Source of the DNA: Candidatus Amarolinea dominans
Lineage (GTDB): Bacteria; Chloroflexota; Anaerolineae; SSC4; Amarolineaceae
Assembly: GCA_016719785.1 (NCBI GenBank)
Contig: JADJYJ010000010.1
Span: 209,856-273,855, forward strand
DNA length: 64,000 nucleotides
Reading direction: 5' to 3'
Shown: positions 27,864 through 35,737 of the stretch, in pieces
Position numbering within the stretch: the stretch's first letter is position 1
How the letters are laid out: each line of letters starts with the position of its first letter
Translations under genes and position numbers: made by a program
Notes under the pieces: model-generated
Database searches by the model: none
Told to the model about the DNA's origin: nothing
The model's input: the letters and a program-made list of their open reading frames with translations, nothing else

Positions 27864-29057
27864 ATGCCTGCTGAAGAGCGTCTTATCTACTTCGATCATG
27901 CCGCCACAACGCCGGTCGCGCCGGAAGTGCTGGAGGCGATGCTGCCTTTTTTCAGTGAACGCTACGGCAACCCGTCGAGCATTCACCGCCTGGGGCGCGA
28001 GTCGGCCCGCGCCATTGACCAGAGCCGCCAGGACATCGCGCATCTGCTCAACTGCCAGCCCAATGAGATCGTCTTCACCAGTTGCGGCACAGAGGCTGAC
28101 AACCTGGCCCTGCGCGGGGTGGCCCTGGCGCAGCAGGCGCGCGGGCGCGGCCAGCATTTGATCGTCTCCGCGGTGGAGCACAAGGCTGTGTTGCAGACAG
28201 CCTTCGATCTGCGCGACCGCTACGGCTTTACGCTGACTGTGCTGCCGGTGGACGGGGATGGCCTGCTGTCGCTGGCCGATTTTGAGGCGGCCCTGCGCCC
28301 GGACACCGTACTCATCAGCGTGATGTACGCGAACAACGAAATCGGCACCATTCAGCCGCTGGCGCAGATTGGCGCGCTGGCGCGCAGCCGGGGCATTACC
28401 TTTCACACCGACGCAGTGCAGGCCGGCGGCCTGCTGCCGCTCGATGTCGAGGACCTGCAGGTTGATCTGCTGGCCCTCTCTGCGCACAAGTTCTACGGGC
28501 CAAAGGGGATCGGCCTGCTCTATGTGCGCCGCGGGACGTCCCTGTGGTCGCAGGTCACCGGGGGCAGCCAGGAGACGAAGCACCGCGCGGGCACGGAGAA
28601 TGTGCCTTACATCGTGGGCATGGCCGCGGCGCTGACGCTGACGCAGATGTCGCGTGTCACCAACAACGCGCACCAGGCCATTCTGCGCGACCGCCTTATC
28701 AACCGCGTGCTGCGTGAAATTCCTGATGTGCGGGTCAGCGGTCACCGCACGCAACGCCTGCCCAATCATGCCAGCTTTCTGCTCGGCGGCCTGGAGATTC
28801 AGGGGGTGTTGATGGGCCTCGATATGGCCGGCATTGCCGCGTCCAGCGGTTCGGCCTGCACCAGCGCGGCGCAGGAGCCGTCGCACGTGCTGACCGCCCT
28901 GGGCATTGATCCGATCGCCGCGGCCGGCCATCTGCGCCTGACCCTGGGACACAGCACGACCGATGCCGATATCGAGGCGGTCGCGGATGCGCTGACGCCG
29001 CTGGTTGGCCGGCTGCGCCAGATGAGCGCAGGAGAGCCGGTGGGAACGCGATTGTAG
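27864..29057 (+). CDS. Cysteine desulfurase (NifS/IscS family, likely serving MnmA)
   Basis: A 397-residue PLP enzyme converting cysteine to alanine and an enzyme-bound persulfide. The N-terminal signature YFDHAATTPV, PLP lysine K209 (LSAHKFYGPKG) and the active-site cysteine C332 in SSGSACTS are all present; the long Cys loop marks the group I (IscS/NifS) type. ATG 27864 is used; the upstream extension lacks homology. No iscU or other cluster-assembly gene follows. Instead the operon continues through two Uma2 genes to mnmA, which needs persulfide sulfur for tRNA 2-thiouridine, as with the yrvO-mnmA pair of Bacillus. A tRNA-thiolation role is therefore favoured. Confidence 0.94.
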   Translation: MPAEERLIYFDHAATTPVAPEVLEAMLPFFSERYGNPSSIHRLGRESARAIDQSRQDIAHLLNCQPNEIVFTSCGTEADNLALRGVALAQQARGRGQHLIVSAVEHKAVLQTAFDLRDRYGFTLTVLPVDGDGLLSLADFEAALRPDTVLISVMYANNEIGTIQPLAQIGALARSRGITFHTDAVQAGGLLPLDVEDLQVDLLALSAHKFYGPKGIGLLYVRRGTSLWSQVTGGSQETKHRAGTENVPYIVGMAAALTLTQMSRVTNNAHQAILRDRLINRVLREIPDVRVSGHRTQRLPNHASFLLGGLEIQGVLMGLDMAGIAASSGSACTSAAQEPSHVLTALGIDPIAAAGHLRLTLGHSTTDADIEAVADALTPLVGRLRQMSAGEPVGTRL

Positions 29058-29107
29058 GGCGGTCGTAGGACCGTGCGCCGGCGCAGGAGAGATGGAGAGG
29101 TAAGATC

Positions 29108-30019
29108 ATGGCTGTGACGTTGACGGGACCGGTGCGAACCGATCATCGGAGGCCGGCCGGGCTGGTGCGGAGCGGGCTAGCGCGGGAAGGGCGCGATTGG
29201 CCGACCGACATCCTGGAGGCGTATGGTCGCAGTGTGGGGCCGTACACGATAGACAATGCCGAGATGATTCTGGATGGGGAGGCAGTCGAGCTGTACAACG
29301 GCTGGCTGGTGTGGCAAGAGATGACCGACTTCTTCGAGCGCACGGTGGCTGGGAACATCCAGGCGATGTTGGATCTTTCGGCGCGCAAGGCGGGATTTGG
29401 CGCCGGCTTGCCGGATCAGATGGAATGTTTGTTGAGCAACGGCGATGTGATCAAGCCTGACATTGCGTTGATTTCATGGAAACGAGCGGCGACGGCGCAG
29501 CCGACTGGACCGAGTCAGCGCCTGATTCTGCACGGGTGTCCGGAGTTGGTGGTGGAGACGCGGTCTCCCTCGAACCGGCGGGCGCAGGAGCGGCGCAAGC
29601 GCGAGTTGTACTTCAACAACCGGGCGGAGGTGGTGTGGGATGTGGACATGCGCGGGAAGCGCATCTACGTCTACCGGGTGCAGAATCCGCTGCAGGCGGA
29701 GGTGTACGAGCTGGGCGATGTGATCAGGGTCGAGCCGTACTTGCCGGGCTGGCAGCGCCGCGTGGCCGACATCTTTTCCGCGCAGGCGTCAGCCGAGTCG
29801 GTGGCCGGCGAGGTCGCCGCGGCCTGGATTGCAGAGGGACGTGTGGAGACTCTGCGCAGCCTGCTGCCCACCCTGGCCCGCTATCGCTTCGGGGCCGAGC
29901 TGGCGCCTGCGGTGCTGGCGCGGCTGAATGCGTGCGCTGAGGCGCAGTTGCTGCACTTGCAGACCAGGATCGAGAGCGCAGCCACGCTGGACGAGTGGAT
30001 AGCGGCGATTCCACGATGA
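29108..30019 (+). CDS. Uma2/DUF820 family putative endonuclease, copy 1
   Basis: A 303-residue member of the Uma2 family (PD-(D/E)XK nuclease fold). Features are the early AEMILDGEAVELYNGWLVW strand region, the catalytic Asp in KPDIALISW, Glu in PELVVETRSPSN and the following Lys/Arg helix (RAQERRKRELYFNNR), then VVWDVD. The C-terminal tail is helical (TLRSLLPTLARYRFG), like the tail of many multi-copy Uma2 proteins. Uma2 genes occur in large families in Chloroflexota and cyanobacteria; their role is unknown. The ribosome site GAGAGG precedes ATG 29108. It is about 95% identical to the next gene. Confidence 0.88.
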   Translation: MAVTLTGPVRTDHRRPAGLVRSGLAREGRDWPTDILEAYGRSVGPYTIDNAEMILDGEAVELYNGWLVWQEMTDFFERTVAGNIQAMLDLSARKAGFGAGLPDQMECLLSNGDVIKPDIALISWKRAATAQPTGPSQRLILHGCPELVVETRSPSNRRAQERRKRELYFNNRAEVVWDVDMRGKRIYVYRVQNPLQAEVYELGDVIRVEPYLPGWQRRVADIFSAQASAESVAGEVAAAWIAEGRVETLRSLLPTLARYRFGAELAPAVLARLNACAEAQLLHLQTRIESAATLDEWIAAIPR

Positions 30020-30043
30020 CCGTGAGGCATGAGACGACCGTTG
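30005..30043 (+). repeat. Duplicated fragment of the mnmA 5' end between the Uma2 copies
   Basis: The sequence after the first Uma2 stop repeats the first nine codons of mnmA (ATGACCGTGAGGCATGAGAC and following) and then diverges at 30044. This shows that the tandem duplication unit of about 1 kb included the mnmA start. It would only encode a short dead-end peptide here. Confidence 0.8.
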
Positions 30044-30101
30044 CTGCAACGAGTGCGAAGTTGGCCTGGCGCCGGCGCAGGAGAAATGGAGAGGTAAGAA
30101 C

Positions 30102-31049
30102 ATGGCTGTGACGTTGACGGGACCGGTGCGAACCGATCATCGGAGGCCGGCCGGGCTGGTGCGGAGTGGGCTGGCGCGGGAAGGGCGCGATTGGCCGACC
30201 GACATCCTGGAGGCGTATGGTCGCAGTGTGGGGCCGTACACGATAGACAATGCCGAGATGATTCTGGATGGGGAGGCAGTCGAGCTGTACAACGGCTGGC
30301 TGGTATGGCAGGAGATGACCGACTTCTTCGAGCGCACAGTGGCGGGGAACATCCAGGCGATGTTGGATCTTTCGGCGCGCAAGGCGGGATTTGGCGCCGG
30401 CTTGCCGGATCAGATGGAATGTTTGTTGAGCAACGGCGATGTGATCAAGCCTGACATTGCGTTGATTTCGTGGAAACGGGCGGCGACGGCGCAGCCGACC
30501 GGGCCGAGTCAGCGCCTGATTCTGCACGGGTGTCCGGAGTTGGTGGTGGAGACGCGGTCGCCCTCGAACCGGCGGGCACAGGAGCGGCGCAAGCGCGAGT
30601 TGTACTTCAACAACCGGGCGGAGGTGGTGTGGGATGTGGACATGCGCGGGAAGCGCATCTACGTCTACCGGGCGCAGAGTCCGCTGCAGCCGGAGGTGTA
30701 TGAAGTAGGCGATGTGATCGGGGTCGAGCCGTTCTTGCCGGGCTGGCAGCGCCGCGTGGCCGACATCTTTTCTGCGCAGGCGTCGGCCGAGGCCGTGGCC
30801 GGCGAAGTCGCCACTGCCTGGATCGCAGAGGGCAGGCTGGAAGGACATGCAGAAGGGATCGCAGAGGGCCGCATGGCGACTCTGCGCAGCCTGCTGCCCA
30901 CCCTGGCCCGCTATCGCTTCGGGGCCGAACTGGCGCCTGCGGTGCTGGCGCGGCTGAATGCGTGTACTGAGGCGCAGTTGCTGCACTTGCAGACCAGGAT
31001 CGAGAGCGCGGCCACGCTGGACGAGTGGATAGCGGCGATTCCACGATGA
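30102..31049 (+). CDS. Uma2/DUF820 family putative endonuclease, copy 2
   Basis: A 315-residue tandem duplicate of the preceding gene with the same active-site residues (KPDIAL, ELVVETRS, Lys/Arg helix). It differs mainly by 12 extra residues near the C-terminus (EGHAEGIAEGRM), a helical spacer typical of this family, and by scattered substitutions near YEVGDVIGVEPF. Its TGA stop overlaps the mnmA ATG by four bases (ATGA at 31046), so mnmA translation is coupled to it. This arrangement (desulfurase, Uma2, mnmA) appears ancestral to the duplication. Confidence 0.88.
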   Translation: MAVTLTGPVRTDHRRPAGLVRSGLAREGRDWPTDILEAYGRSVGPYTIDNAEMILDGEAVELYNGWLVWQEMTDFFERTVAGNIQAMLDLSARKAGFGAGLPDQMECLLSNGDVIKPDIALISWKRAATAQPTGPSQRLILHGCPELVVETRSPSNRRAQERRKRELYFNNRAEVVWDVDMRGKRIYVYRAQSPLQPEVYEVGDVIGVEPFLPGWQRRVADIFSAQASAEAVAGEVATAWIAEGRLEGHAEGIAEGRMATLRSLLPTLARYRFGAELAPAVLARLNACTEAQLLHLQTRIESAATLDEWIAAIPR

Positions 31050-32176
31050 CCGTGAGGCATGAGACGACCGTTGTCGTCGCAATGAGCGGCGGCGTGGACA
31101 GTTCCGTGGCCGCGGCGCTGCTGGTGGAGCAGGGCTATCACGTCATCGGCGTGATGATGCGCCTGTGGGCCGAACTCGACCGCGGCGAGGCCTCGAGCAA
31201 CAAGTGCTGTTCGCTGGAGGCCGTGACCGACGCCCGCCGCGTGGCCGCTGCGCTGGACATTCCATTCTACCTGCTCAATGTAGAGCGGCCGTTCAAAGAG
31301 AACGTGGTAGATTTTTTCATCCAGGGTTACAGCGACGGGCTGACGCCCAACCCCTGCCTGGCGTGCAATCGCACCATTCGCCTGGGGGTGTTGTTCGATT
31401 ACGCAGCCGCGCTGGGCGCCGATTACCTGGCCACCGGGCATTATGCACGCATCCGTCAGGTGAACGCGGCGCAGGGCGCGCTGGCCGCCTGGGATGGCCT
31501 GGAGTATCCGCTCTATCAGCTTTGCCGGGGCGTGGATGCGGCCAAAGATCAGAGTTACGTGCTGCACATGGCGACGCAGCGGGAACTGGCGCATCTGCTG
31601 TTTCCGCTTGGCGAACTGACCAAGCCGCAGGTGCGCGAACTGGCGGCGGCCCGCGGCCTGACGGTGGCGAGCAAGCGTGAGAGTCAGGACCTCTGTTTTC
31701 TGGCCGACAATGACTATCGCCGCTTCCTGACCGACTGGGCGCCGGCCGCGGTGCAGTCCGGCCCGATCATCGGCGCGGACGGGCAGGTGCTGGGGCAGCA
31801 TGAGGGCCTGGCCTTCTACACCATCGGTCAGCGCAAGGGCCTGGGGATTGGCGCCCGTGAGCCGCTCTTCGTCCTGCGCCTGGACGCGGCCCGCAACGCG
31901 GTGATTGTTGGCCCAGCCGCGGCGCTCGGCCAGACCGAACTGACCGCCAGTCAGGTGGCGTGGGGTGTGGGACAGCCGCTGGCCGCGCCAATCCAGGTGC
32001 AGGCCCGCATCCGTTACAAAGCGCAGGCGGCGCCGGCCACAGTCGTGCCGCTGAGTAGTGATCGGGTACGCGTGCTGTTCGAGTTGCCTTTGCGTGATAT
32101 CACACCAGGCCAGGGGGTTGTTTTCTATGAGGGCGACGCCTGCCTGGGGGGAGGCATCATTGACCGGGCTGTTTGA
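31046..32176 (+). CDS. mnmA: tRNA-specific 2-thiouridylase MnmA
   Basis: A 376-residue MnmA, usual length. The P-loop SGGVDSS (residues 14-20) activates the wobble uridine with ATP; C104 (NPCLACN) and C217 (SQDLCFL) are the catalytic pair that pass sulfur to U34 of tRNA-Lys, -Glu and -Gln. The middle holds TGHYARI and AKDQSYVL, both family signatures. Start ATG 31046 overlaps the Uma2 stop. Sulfur presumably comes from the desulfurase encoded at the head of this operon. The next small membrane gene begins inside the 3' end, suggesting coupling. Confidence 0.95.
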   Translation: MTVRHETTVVVAMSGGVDSSVAAALLVEQGYHVIGVMMRLWAELDRGEASSNKCCSLEAVTDARRVAAALDIPFYLLNVERPFKENVVDFFIQGYSDGLTPNPCLACNRTIRLGVLFDYAAALGADYLATGHYARIRQVNAAQGALAAWDGLEYPLYQLCRGVDAAKDQSYVLHMATQRELAHLLFPLGELTKPQVRELAAARGLTVASKRESQDLCFLADNDYRRFLTDWAPAAVQSGPIIGADGQVLGQHEGLAFYTIGQRKGLGIGAREPLFVLRLDAARNAVIVGPAAALGQTELTASQVAWGVGQPLAAPIQVQARIRYKAQAAPATVVPLSSDRVRVLFELPLRDITPGQGVVFYEGDACLGGGIIDRAV

Positions 32177-32432
32177 TCTGTTGGTGCATCCGGCGCTGTG
32201 GCTCAGCCTGGCCCTGGCCCTGCTCTACGCGGCGCTCTTTCATGCTTGGCAGGGGCGCACGCTTGCAGGGCTTGGATGGTTTGCGCTGGCCTCGTTGGCC
32301 GGTTTTGCGGCCGGCCAGCTAGCCGGGGCTGCGTTGCATTTTCCTGCCCTCGGCCAGGTGCAGATCGTGGCAGGAACGCTGGGCGCCGCGTCCGCCCTGA
32401 CCCTGGTGCGCGCCCGCCTGCACAAAGCGTAA
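32160..32432 (+). CDS. Small membrane protein (2-3 TM)
   Basis: About 90 residues, with hydrophobic helices at LLVHPALWLSLALALLYAALF, LGWFALASLAGFAAGQLAG and VQIVAGTLGAASALT (each separated by short polar loops). TTG 32160 is favoured because GGGGGAGG (32146-32153) stands at the right distance; ATG 32127 further inside mnmA is the alternative. It overlaps mnmA by 17 bases. Function unknown; it is predicted to be a membrane protein, co-transcribed with mnmA and perhaps with the next two genes. Confidence 0.65.
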   Translation: MTGLFDLLVHPALWLSLALALLYAALFHAWQGRTLAGLGWFALASLAGFAAGQLAGAALHFPALGQVQIVAGTLGAASALTLVRARLHKA

Positions 32433-32521
32433 CAATGTCAGCGGCCGCGGTGACGCCTGAGGGCAGCGCCGCGGTCAGGTAAGAGGAGCGCCGCCGTTGG
32501 GGGCGGCCGGATTGAGGAATC

Positions 32522-32899
32522 ATGGATAAAAAGACAAAAATCTGGATCATCATTGGCGTCGTTGTCGCCGTTCTGCTGTTCGTCGGCATCATCTATCTGC
32601 TCGTCACGCATCCGCCGGTGGCAGCTATCGTGCGTGACCTGTTCATCATCTTCGTGACCCTGGAACTGTTCATCATCGGCGCGCTGCTGACGGTGCTGGT
32701 CTGGCAGATCTACACGCTGACGCGCATGATGCAGCAGGAAATCAAGCCGATGCTGACCGCCACGCAGGAGACGATTGGCACCGTGCGCGGCACCGCCACC
32801 TTCATGAGCGACCAGGTGGTGCAGCCGGCCATCAAGATGTCGAGCAAGGTCGCGGGATGGCAGAAATCGGTGAAGGTGCTGTTGGGGAAAGCTGAATAG
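32522..32899 (+). CDS. Small membrane protein with cytoplasmic helical tail
   Basis: 125 residues. Two hydrophobic helices (IWIIIGVVVAVLLFVGIIYLL and LFIIFVTLELFIIGALLTVLV region) are followed by an amphipathic helical tail (MMQQEIKPMLTATQETIGTVRGTATFMSD). The layout is like DUF948-type proteins, which are often encoded next to YtxH-domain proteins, as here: the YtxH gene starts 70 bases downstream. Such pairs occur in general-stress-like gene clusters of Gram-positive bacteria; the molecular role is unknown. Confidence 0.75.
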   Translation: MDKKTKIWIIIGVVVAVLLFVGIIYLLVTHPPVAAIVRDLFIIFVTLELFIIGALLTVLVWQIYTLTRMMQQEIKPMLTATQETIGTVRGTATFMSDQVVQPAIKMSSKVAGWQKSVKVLLGKAE

Positions 32900-32969
32900 G
32901 TCAAAGTGCAAAGTGCAGAGCGGCAATCGGCAATCGCAAATCGAAAATTCGTGTGCAAGGAGACGTGCT

Positions 32970-33266
32970 ATGGTTTGGGGAATGATTATCGGCGCGGTGG
33001 TTGGTTTTGGGCTGGCGTTGTACCGGGCGCCGCAGTCGGGTGAAGCGACGCGGCATCAGTTGACGGAGTTGGGCGCTGATCTGAAGCGCCGGGCGCAGAC
33101 GACCGCAAACGACGCGCGTCAGCAGGCGCAGGCGGCCGCGCGGCCGGCCGTGAAACGCGCTGAGCAGATGGCGTCACGTGCGGAGGATTTGGTCGGCGAT
33201 TTGAGCGCCCGCGGCCGCGCAGTGCTGGAAGAGCAGATGCGCAGCCGCAGCAATGGGCATGGGTGA
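32970..33266 (+). CDS. YtxH-like small protein
   Basis: 98 residues. The N-terminal glycine-rich helix (WGMIIGAVVGFGLALYRAP) followed by QSGEATR is the YtxH domain pattern (PF12732 style: Gly-rich helix, then APxSGxETR). The remainder is a charged amphipathic helix with Ala/Gln/Arg repeats. ATG 32970 follows AAGGAG (32957-32962). The preceding DUF948-like gene supports a stress-related membrane-associated pair. It ends 13 bases before the convergent nnr stop. Confidence 0.82.
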   Translation: MVWGMIIGAVVGFGLALYRAPQSGEATRHQLTELGADLKRRAQTTANDARQQAQAAARPAVKRAEQMASRAEDLVGDLSARGRAVLEEQMRSRSNGHG

Positions 33267-33279
33267 GGGTGTCAGGGCG

Positions 33280-35043
33280 TTAACGGCCGCTGAGGCGGCG
33301 CCAGGCGGCGGGCAGGTAGGAGACGATGTCTTCGGCCACGACGCCGGCGAAGCCGATTTCCTGGCTGGCCAGGTCGCCGGCCAGGCCGTGGAGATAGGCG
33401 CCGGCCACGGCCGCGTCGAAGGGCGCGAGGCCCTGCGCCAGGAGCGCGGTGATCGCGCCGGCCAGCACGTCGCCGGTGCCGGCGGTGGCCAGGGCCGGGT
33501 TGGCAAAGGGCAGCACACGCACGCGACCGTCGGGCGCGGCGATGACCGTGAAGGCCCCTTTGAGCACCACGATCTGATTCCAGGCTGTGGCCCGGCTAAC
33601 TGCCAGATTCCAGCGGTCGGCCTGCACGGCATCCATCTCCAGCTTGCACAGCCGCGCCATTTCGCCCGGATGCGGCGTTAGGATCGAGTTGGCCGGCAGC
33701 AGTTCCGGCCAGTCCTCCTGCTGCGCCAGCCAGTTGAGCGCATCCGCATCTACCACGAGCGGCGGCAGGTCCGTGCGAGGACCGGCAGGCCGCTCGTTTT
33801 CTTTGCTCGCGCTGCGCTCAGGCGCAGACGCAGCAAAGCCGATGGCGCTGCGCTGTTGGGCCTTCGGTTCTTCGGTTTGGAAGAAGGCTTTCAGGAAGGC
33901 GCCGGTCTCCTTTTCGGTGCTGAGGCCAGGGCCGATCAACAGCGCCGTGTAGCCTGCCAGTTTTTCGTTGAGCATACGCGCGGCGTCGCTGGCCAATACC
34001 CCCATGTCGTGCGCCAGCGGCAGCCAGGTCACTTCCAGCAGAACCGGGGCCAGGATGGCATGCAGCGGTCGCGCCACGCCCAGCGTCACCAGGCCCGCGC
34101 CGGCGCGTGTGGCGCCTTGTGCAGCCAGGCCGGCCGCGCCGGTGAAGTAGACCGAGCCGGCCACGATCAACGCCTTGCCGAAGGCGCCCTTGTGCGCGGT
34201 GATCGGCCGGGCCGGCAGCAGTTCGGCCACTGCCCGCGGGGTCGCCATTTCCAGGCTGATGGCCTGCGCCAGGTCGCCGGGGATGCCAATGTCCGCCACC
34301 AGCAGCGCGCCGGTGACCGCGGGGCCGCGGCCCAGGAAGTGACCGTGCTTGGGAAAGCCAAAAGTGACGGTGAGATCGGCCGGCAGCGCGGCCGCGTCCA
34401 CTGCGCCGCTCGTGCAGTCCAGCCCGCTGACGCAGTCAACCGCCACGACTTCGACCTTGCCCGGCTGCAGGTCATCCAGGCGGTCCAATTCGGCCAGCGG
34501 CTCCGTCAGGTTGAACAAGGCGCCGGCCGTGTCGGCATCTTCATCTGCGGCCGGCGCTTGGCCGGTCTGCCGCGACCGCTCGCTGACGGCCTCGCGGGTC
34601 AGGGCCAGGATGGCGGCCAGGTCGCCTTCGATGGGACGGGAAACGCCAGTGCCCAGGAGAGCGTCCACCACGATGGCGGCTTCACCGAGCCAGGTTCGCA
34701 GGTGAGTGCGGTCGGCGTCGGCCTCGGCATGCACCAGCGGGATGCCCAGGCCGGCCAGTTTGTGGAAATTGCTGTCGCTGCGGGCGCCCGGACGCTTCCA
34801 GGCGTAGACGCGCACGTCCCACTCCCAGGCGCGCAGCCAGCGGCCGGCCACCAGGCCATCGCCGCCGTTGTTGCCCGGCCCGGCCAGGATCACGACCGGG
34901 CCGGGGGACAGATGGCCCAGGCGTCGTTCTACCGCCGCGGCCACCGCCTTGCCCGCGGCCTCCATCATATCGCCGTAGGTCCAGCCTGCCGCGTCGGTCG
35001 CCTTCTCCAGCCCGCGCATCTCGTCGGTTGTCACGATCTTCAT
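33280..35043 (-). CDS. nnr: Bifunctional NAD(P)H-hydrate epimerase / dehydratase
   Basis: A 587-residue fusion that repairs hydrated NADH/NADPH. The N-terminal YjeF_N epimerase half shows GPGNNGGDGLVAGR and DALLGTGVSRP. The C-terminal ADP-dependent dehydratase half shows AHKGAFGKALIVAGS, TPHPGEMARL and the signature NPALATAGTGDVLAG. The start ATG 35043 gives the family's usual MKIVTTDEMRGLEK beginning. An insertion of about 40 residues, rich in Arg/Glu/Pro, breaks the dehydratase half just before PLVVDADALNWL, and another extends the linker after TGQAPAADED. It stands alone on the minus strand. Confidence 0.94.
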   Translation of the reverse strand: MKIVTTDEMRGLEKATDAAGWTYGDMMEAAGKAVAAAVERRLGHLSPGPVVILAGPGNNGGDGLVAGRWLRAWEWDVRVYAWKRPGARSDSNFHKLAGLGIPLVHAEADADRTHLRTWLGEAAIVVDALLGTGVSRPIEGDLAAILALTREAVSERSRQTGQAPAADEDADTAGALFNLTEPLAELDRLDDLQPGKVEVVAVDCVSGLDCTSGAVDAAALPADLTVTFGFPKHGHFLGRGPAVTGALLVADIGIPGDLAQAISLEMATPRAVAELLPARPITAHKGAFGKALIVAGSVYFTGAAGLAAQGATRAGAGLVTLGVARPLHAILAPVLLEVTWLPLAHDMGVLASDAARMLNEKLAGYTALLIGPGLSTEKETGAFLKAFFQTEEPKAQQRSAIGFAASAPERSASKENERPAGPRTDLPPLVVDADALNWLAQQEDWPELLPANSILTPHPGEMARLCKLEMDAVQADRWNLAVSRATAWNQIVVLKGAFTVIAAPDGRVRVLPFANPALATAGTGDVLAGAITALLAQGLAPFDAAVAGAYLHGLAGDLASQEIGFAGVVAEDIVSYLPAAWRRLSGR

Positions 35044-35176
35044 GGCATTCCTCTCCGGCGTGGTCGGTTGGGGCGGCTTCACGAAGCGCCTTCGCGCTGG
35101 TTGGATTCTACCACACCCCCTGTGCTTGGGCAATCTTGCACCTGGAGTGACATTTGCAGTTCATCTTCGCAGAGTC

Positions 35177-35205
35177 TTGCACAAACAGACGCTAGAGAGT
35201 AGAAT
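35177..35205 (+). promoter_or_regulatory. Sigma70 promoter of the HEPN/MNT locus
   Basis: TTGCAC (35177-35182), 17-bp spacer, TAGAAT (35200-35205), then a CGGAGG ribosome site (35221-35226) before ATG 35232. The region from 35044 to 35176 upstream holds no gene that I can see. Confidence 0.6.
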
Positions 35206-35231
35206 GTGAAACAGGCTTAACGGAGGTGCGT

Positions 35232-35422
35232 AATGAGACCCGACACCCACGCCGTTACTCGAATTCGTTAGTAAGGTCAATAATGCCAGCATTCCCACAC
35301 GCTATCCCGAGGACTTGTCACGAACGCTCAGAGATTATCCTGCACCCGTTGCTCGAGACTACTTGCTTCAGACCGAGGAGACGCTGACATGGTTGAAACT
35401 ACACCCCAACTTGCAGAAATAA
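35232..35422 (+). pseudogene. Remnant of a HEPN-domain gene (toxin partner), internally deleted
   Basis: An intact promoter, ribosome site and ATG 35232 start a peptide (MRPDTHAV) that stops after 12 codons. In a different frame, 35252-35422 encodes a typical C-terminal half of HEPN-family proteins: LLEFVSKVNNASIPTRYPED, a short helix, then ARDYLLQTEETLTWLKLHP. About 60-70 central residues, including the RxxxxH catalytic site expected of a HEPN ribonuclease, are missing. The remnant overlaps the start of the MNT gene by 34 bases, the normal layout of a HEPN/MNT (HepT/MntA) pair. The toxin is therefore predicted dead. Confidence 0.7.
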
Positions 35423-35721
35423 TCCAACGTTATCGCCGTGAACTTGAGAAGATGAACATTCGTTGTGAACGTATTTGGCTCTTCGGCTCGCAAGTTGACG
35501 GCACCGCACACGAGGGCAGCGACATTGACTTGATTGTGGTTTCACCAGACTTGACGTTCTATGATCAGCGCACGAGACTGGAACGCTTGGGCGTTGCTGC
35601 AGGGCGCATTTTGGAGCCAATTCAAGCACAGGGCTTGACTCCTGAAGAAATCACGTCGCACCGCATGTCCCCGTTCATCGAATACGTGATCAACGAGCTT
35701 GCGATTGATGTGACCAATTGA
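35389..35721 (+). CDS. MNT-family nucleotidyltransferase (MntA-like antitoxin)
   Basis: A 110-residue minimal nucleotidyltransferase. The motif FGSQVDGTAHEGSDIDLIVV supplies the GSx10DxD active site used by MntA antitoxins to AMPylate their HEPN toxin. The remaining helices (ERLGVAAGRILEPIQAQGLT and PFIEYVINELAIDV) are normal for the family. ATG 35389 lies inside the HEPN remnant. As the partner gene is broken, this is an orphan antitoxin; it could act on another HEPN protein elsewhere or be decaying. The STAND gene begins only 16 bases downstream. Confidence 0.85.
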   Translation: MVETTPQLAEIIQRYRRELEKMNIRCERIWLFGSQVDGTAHEGSDIDLIVVSPDLTFYDQRTRLERLGVAAGRILEPIQAQGLTPEEITSHRMSPFIEYVINELAIDVTN

Positions 35722-35737
35722 CCTTGCGGAGGAAACC

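Noticed and set aside
29108..31049. Uma2 pair as an insertion sequence
   Set aside because: No inverted ends or transposase; the duplication reaches into mnmA, as in tandem duplication.
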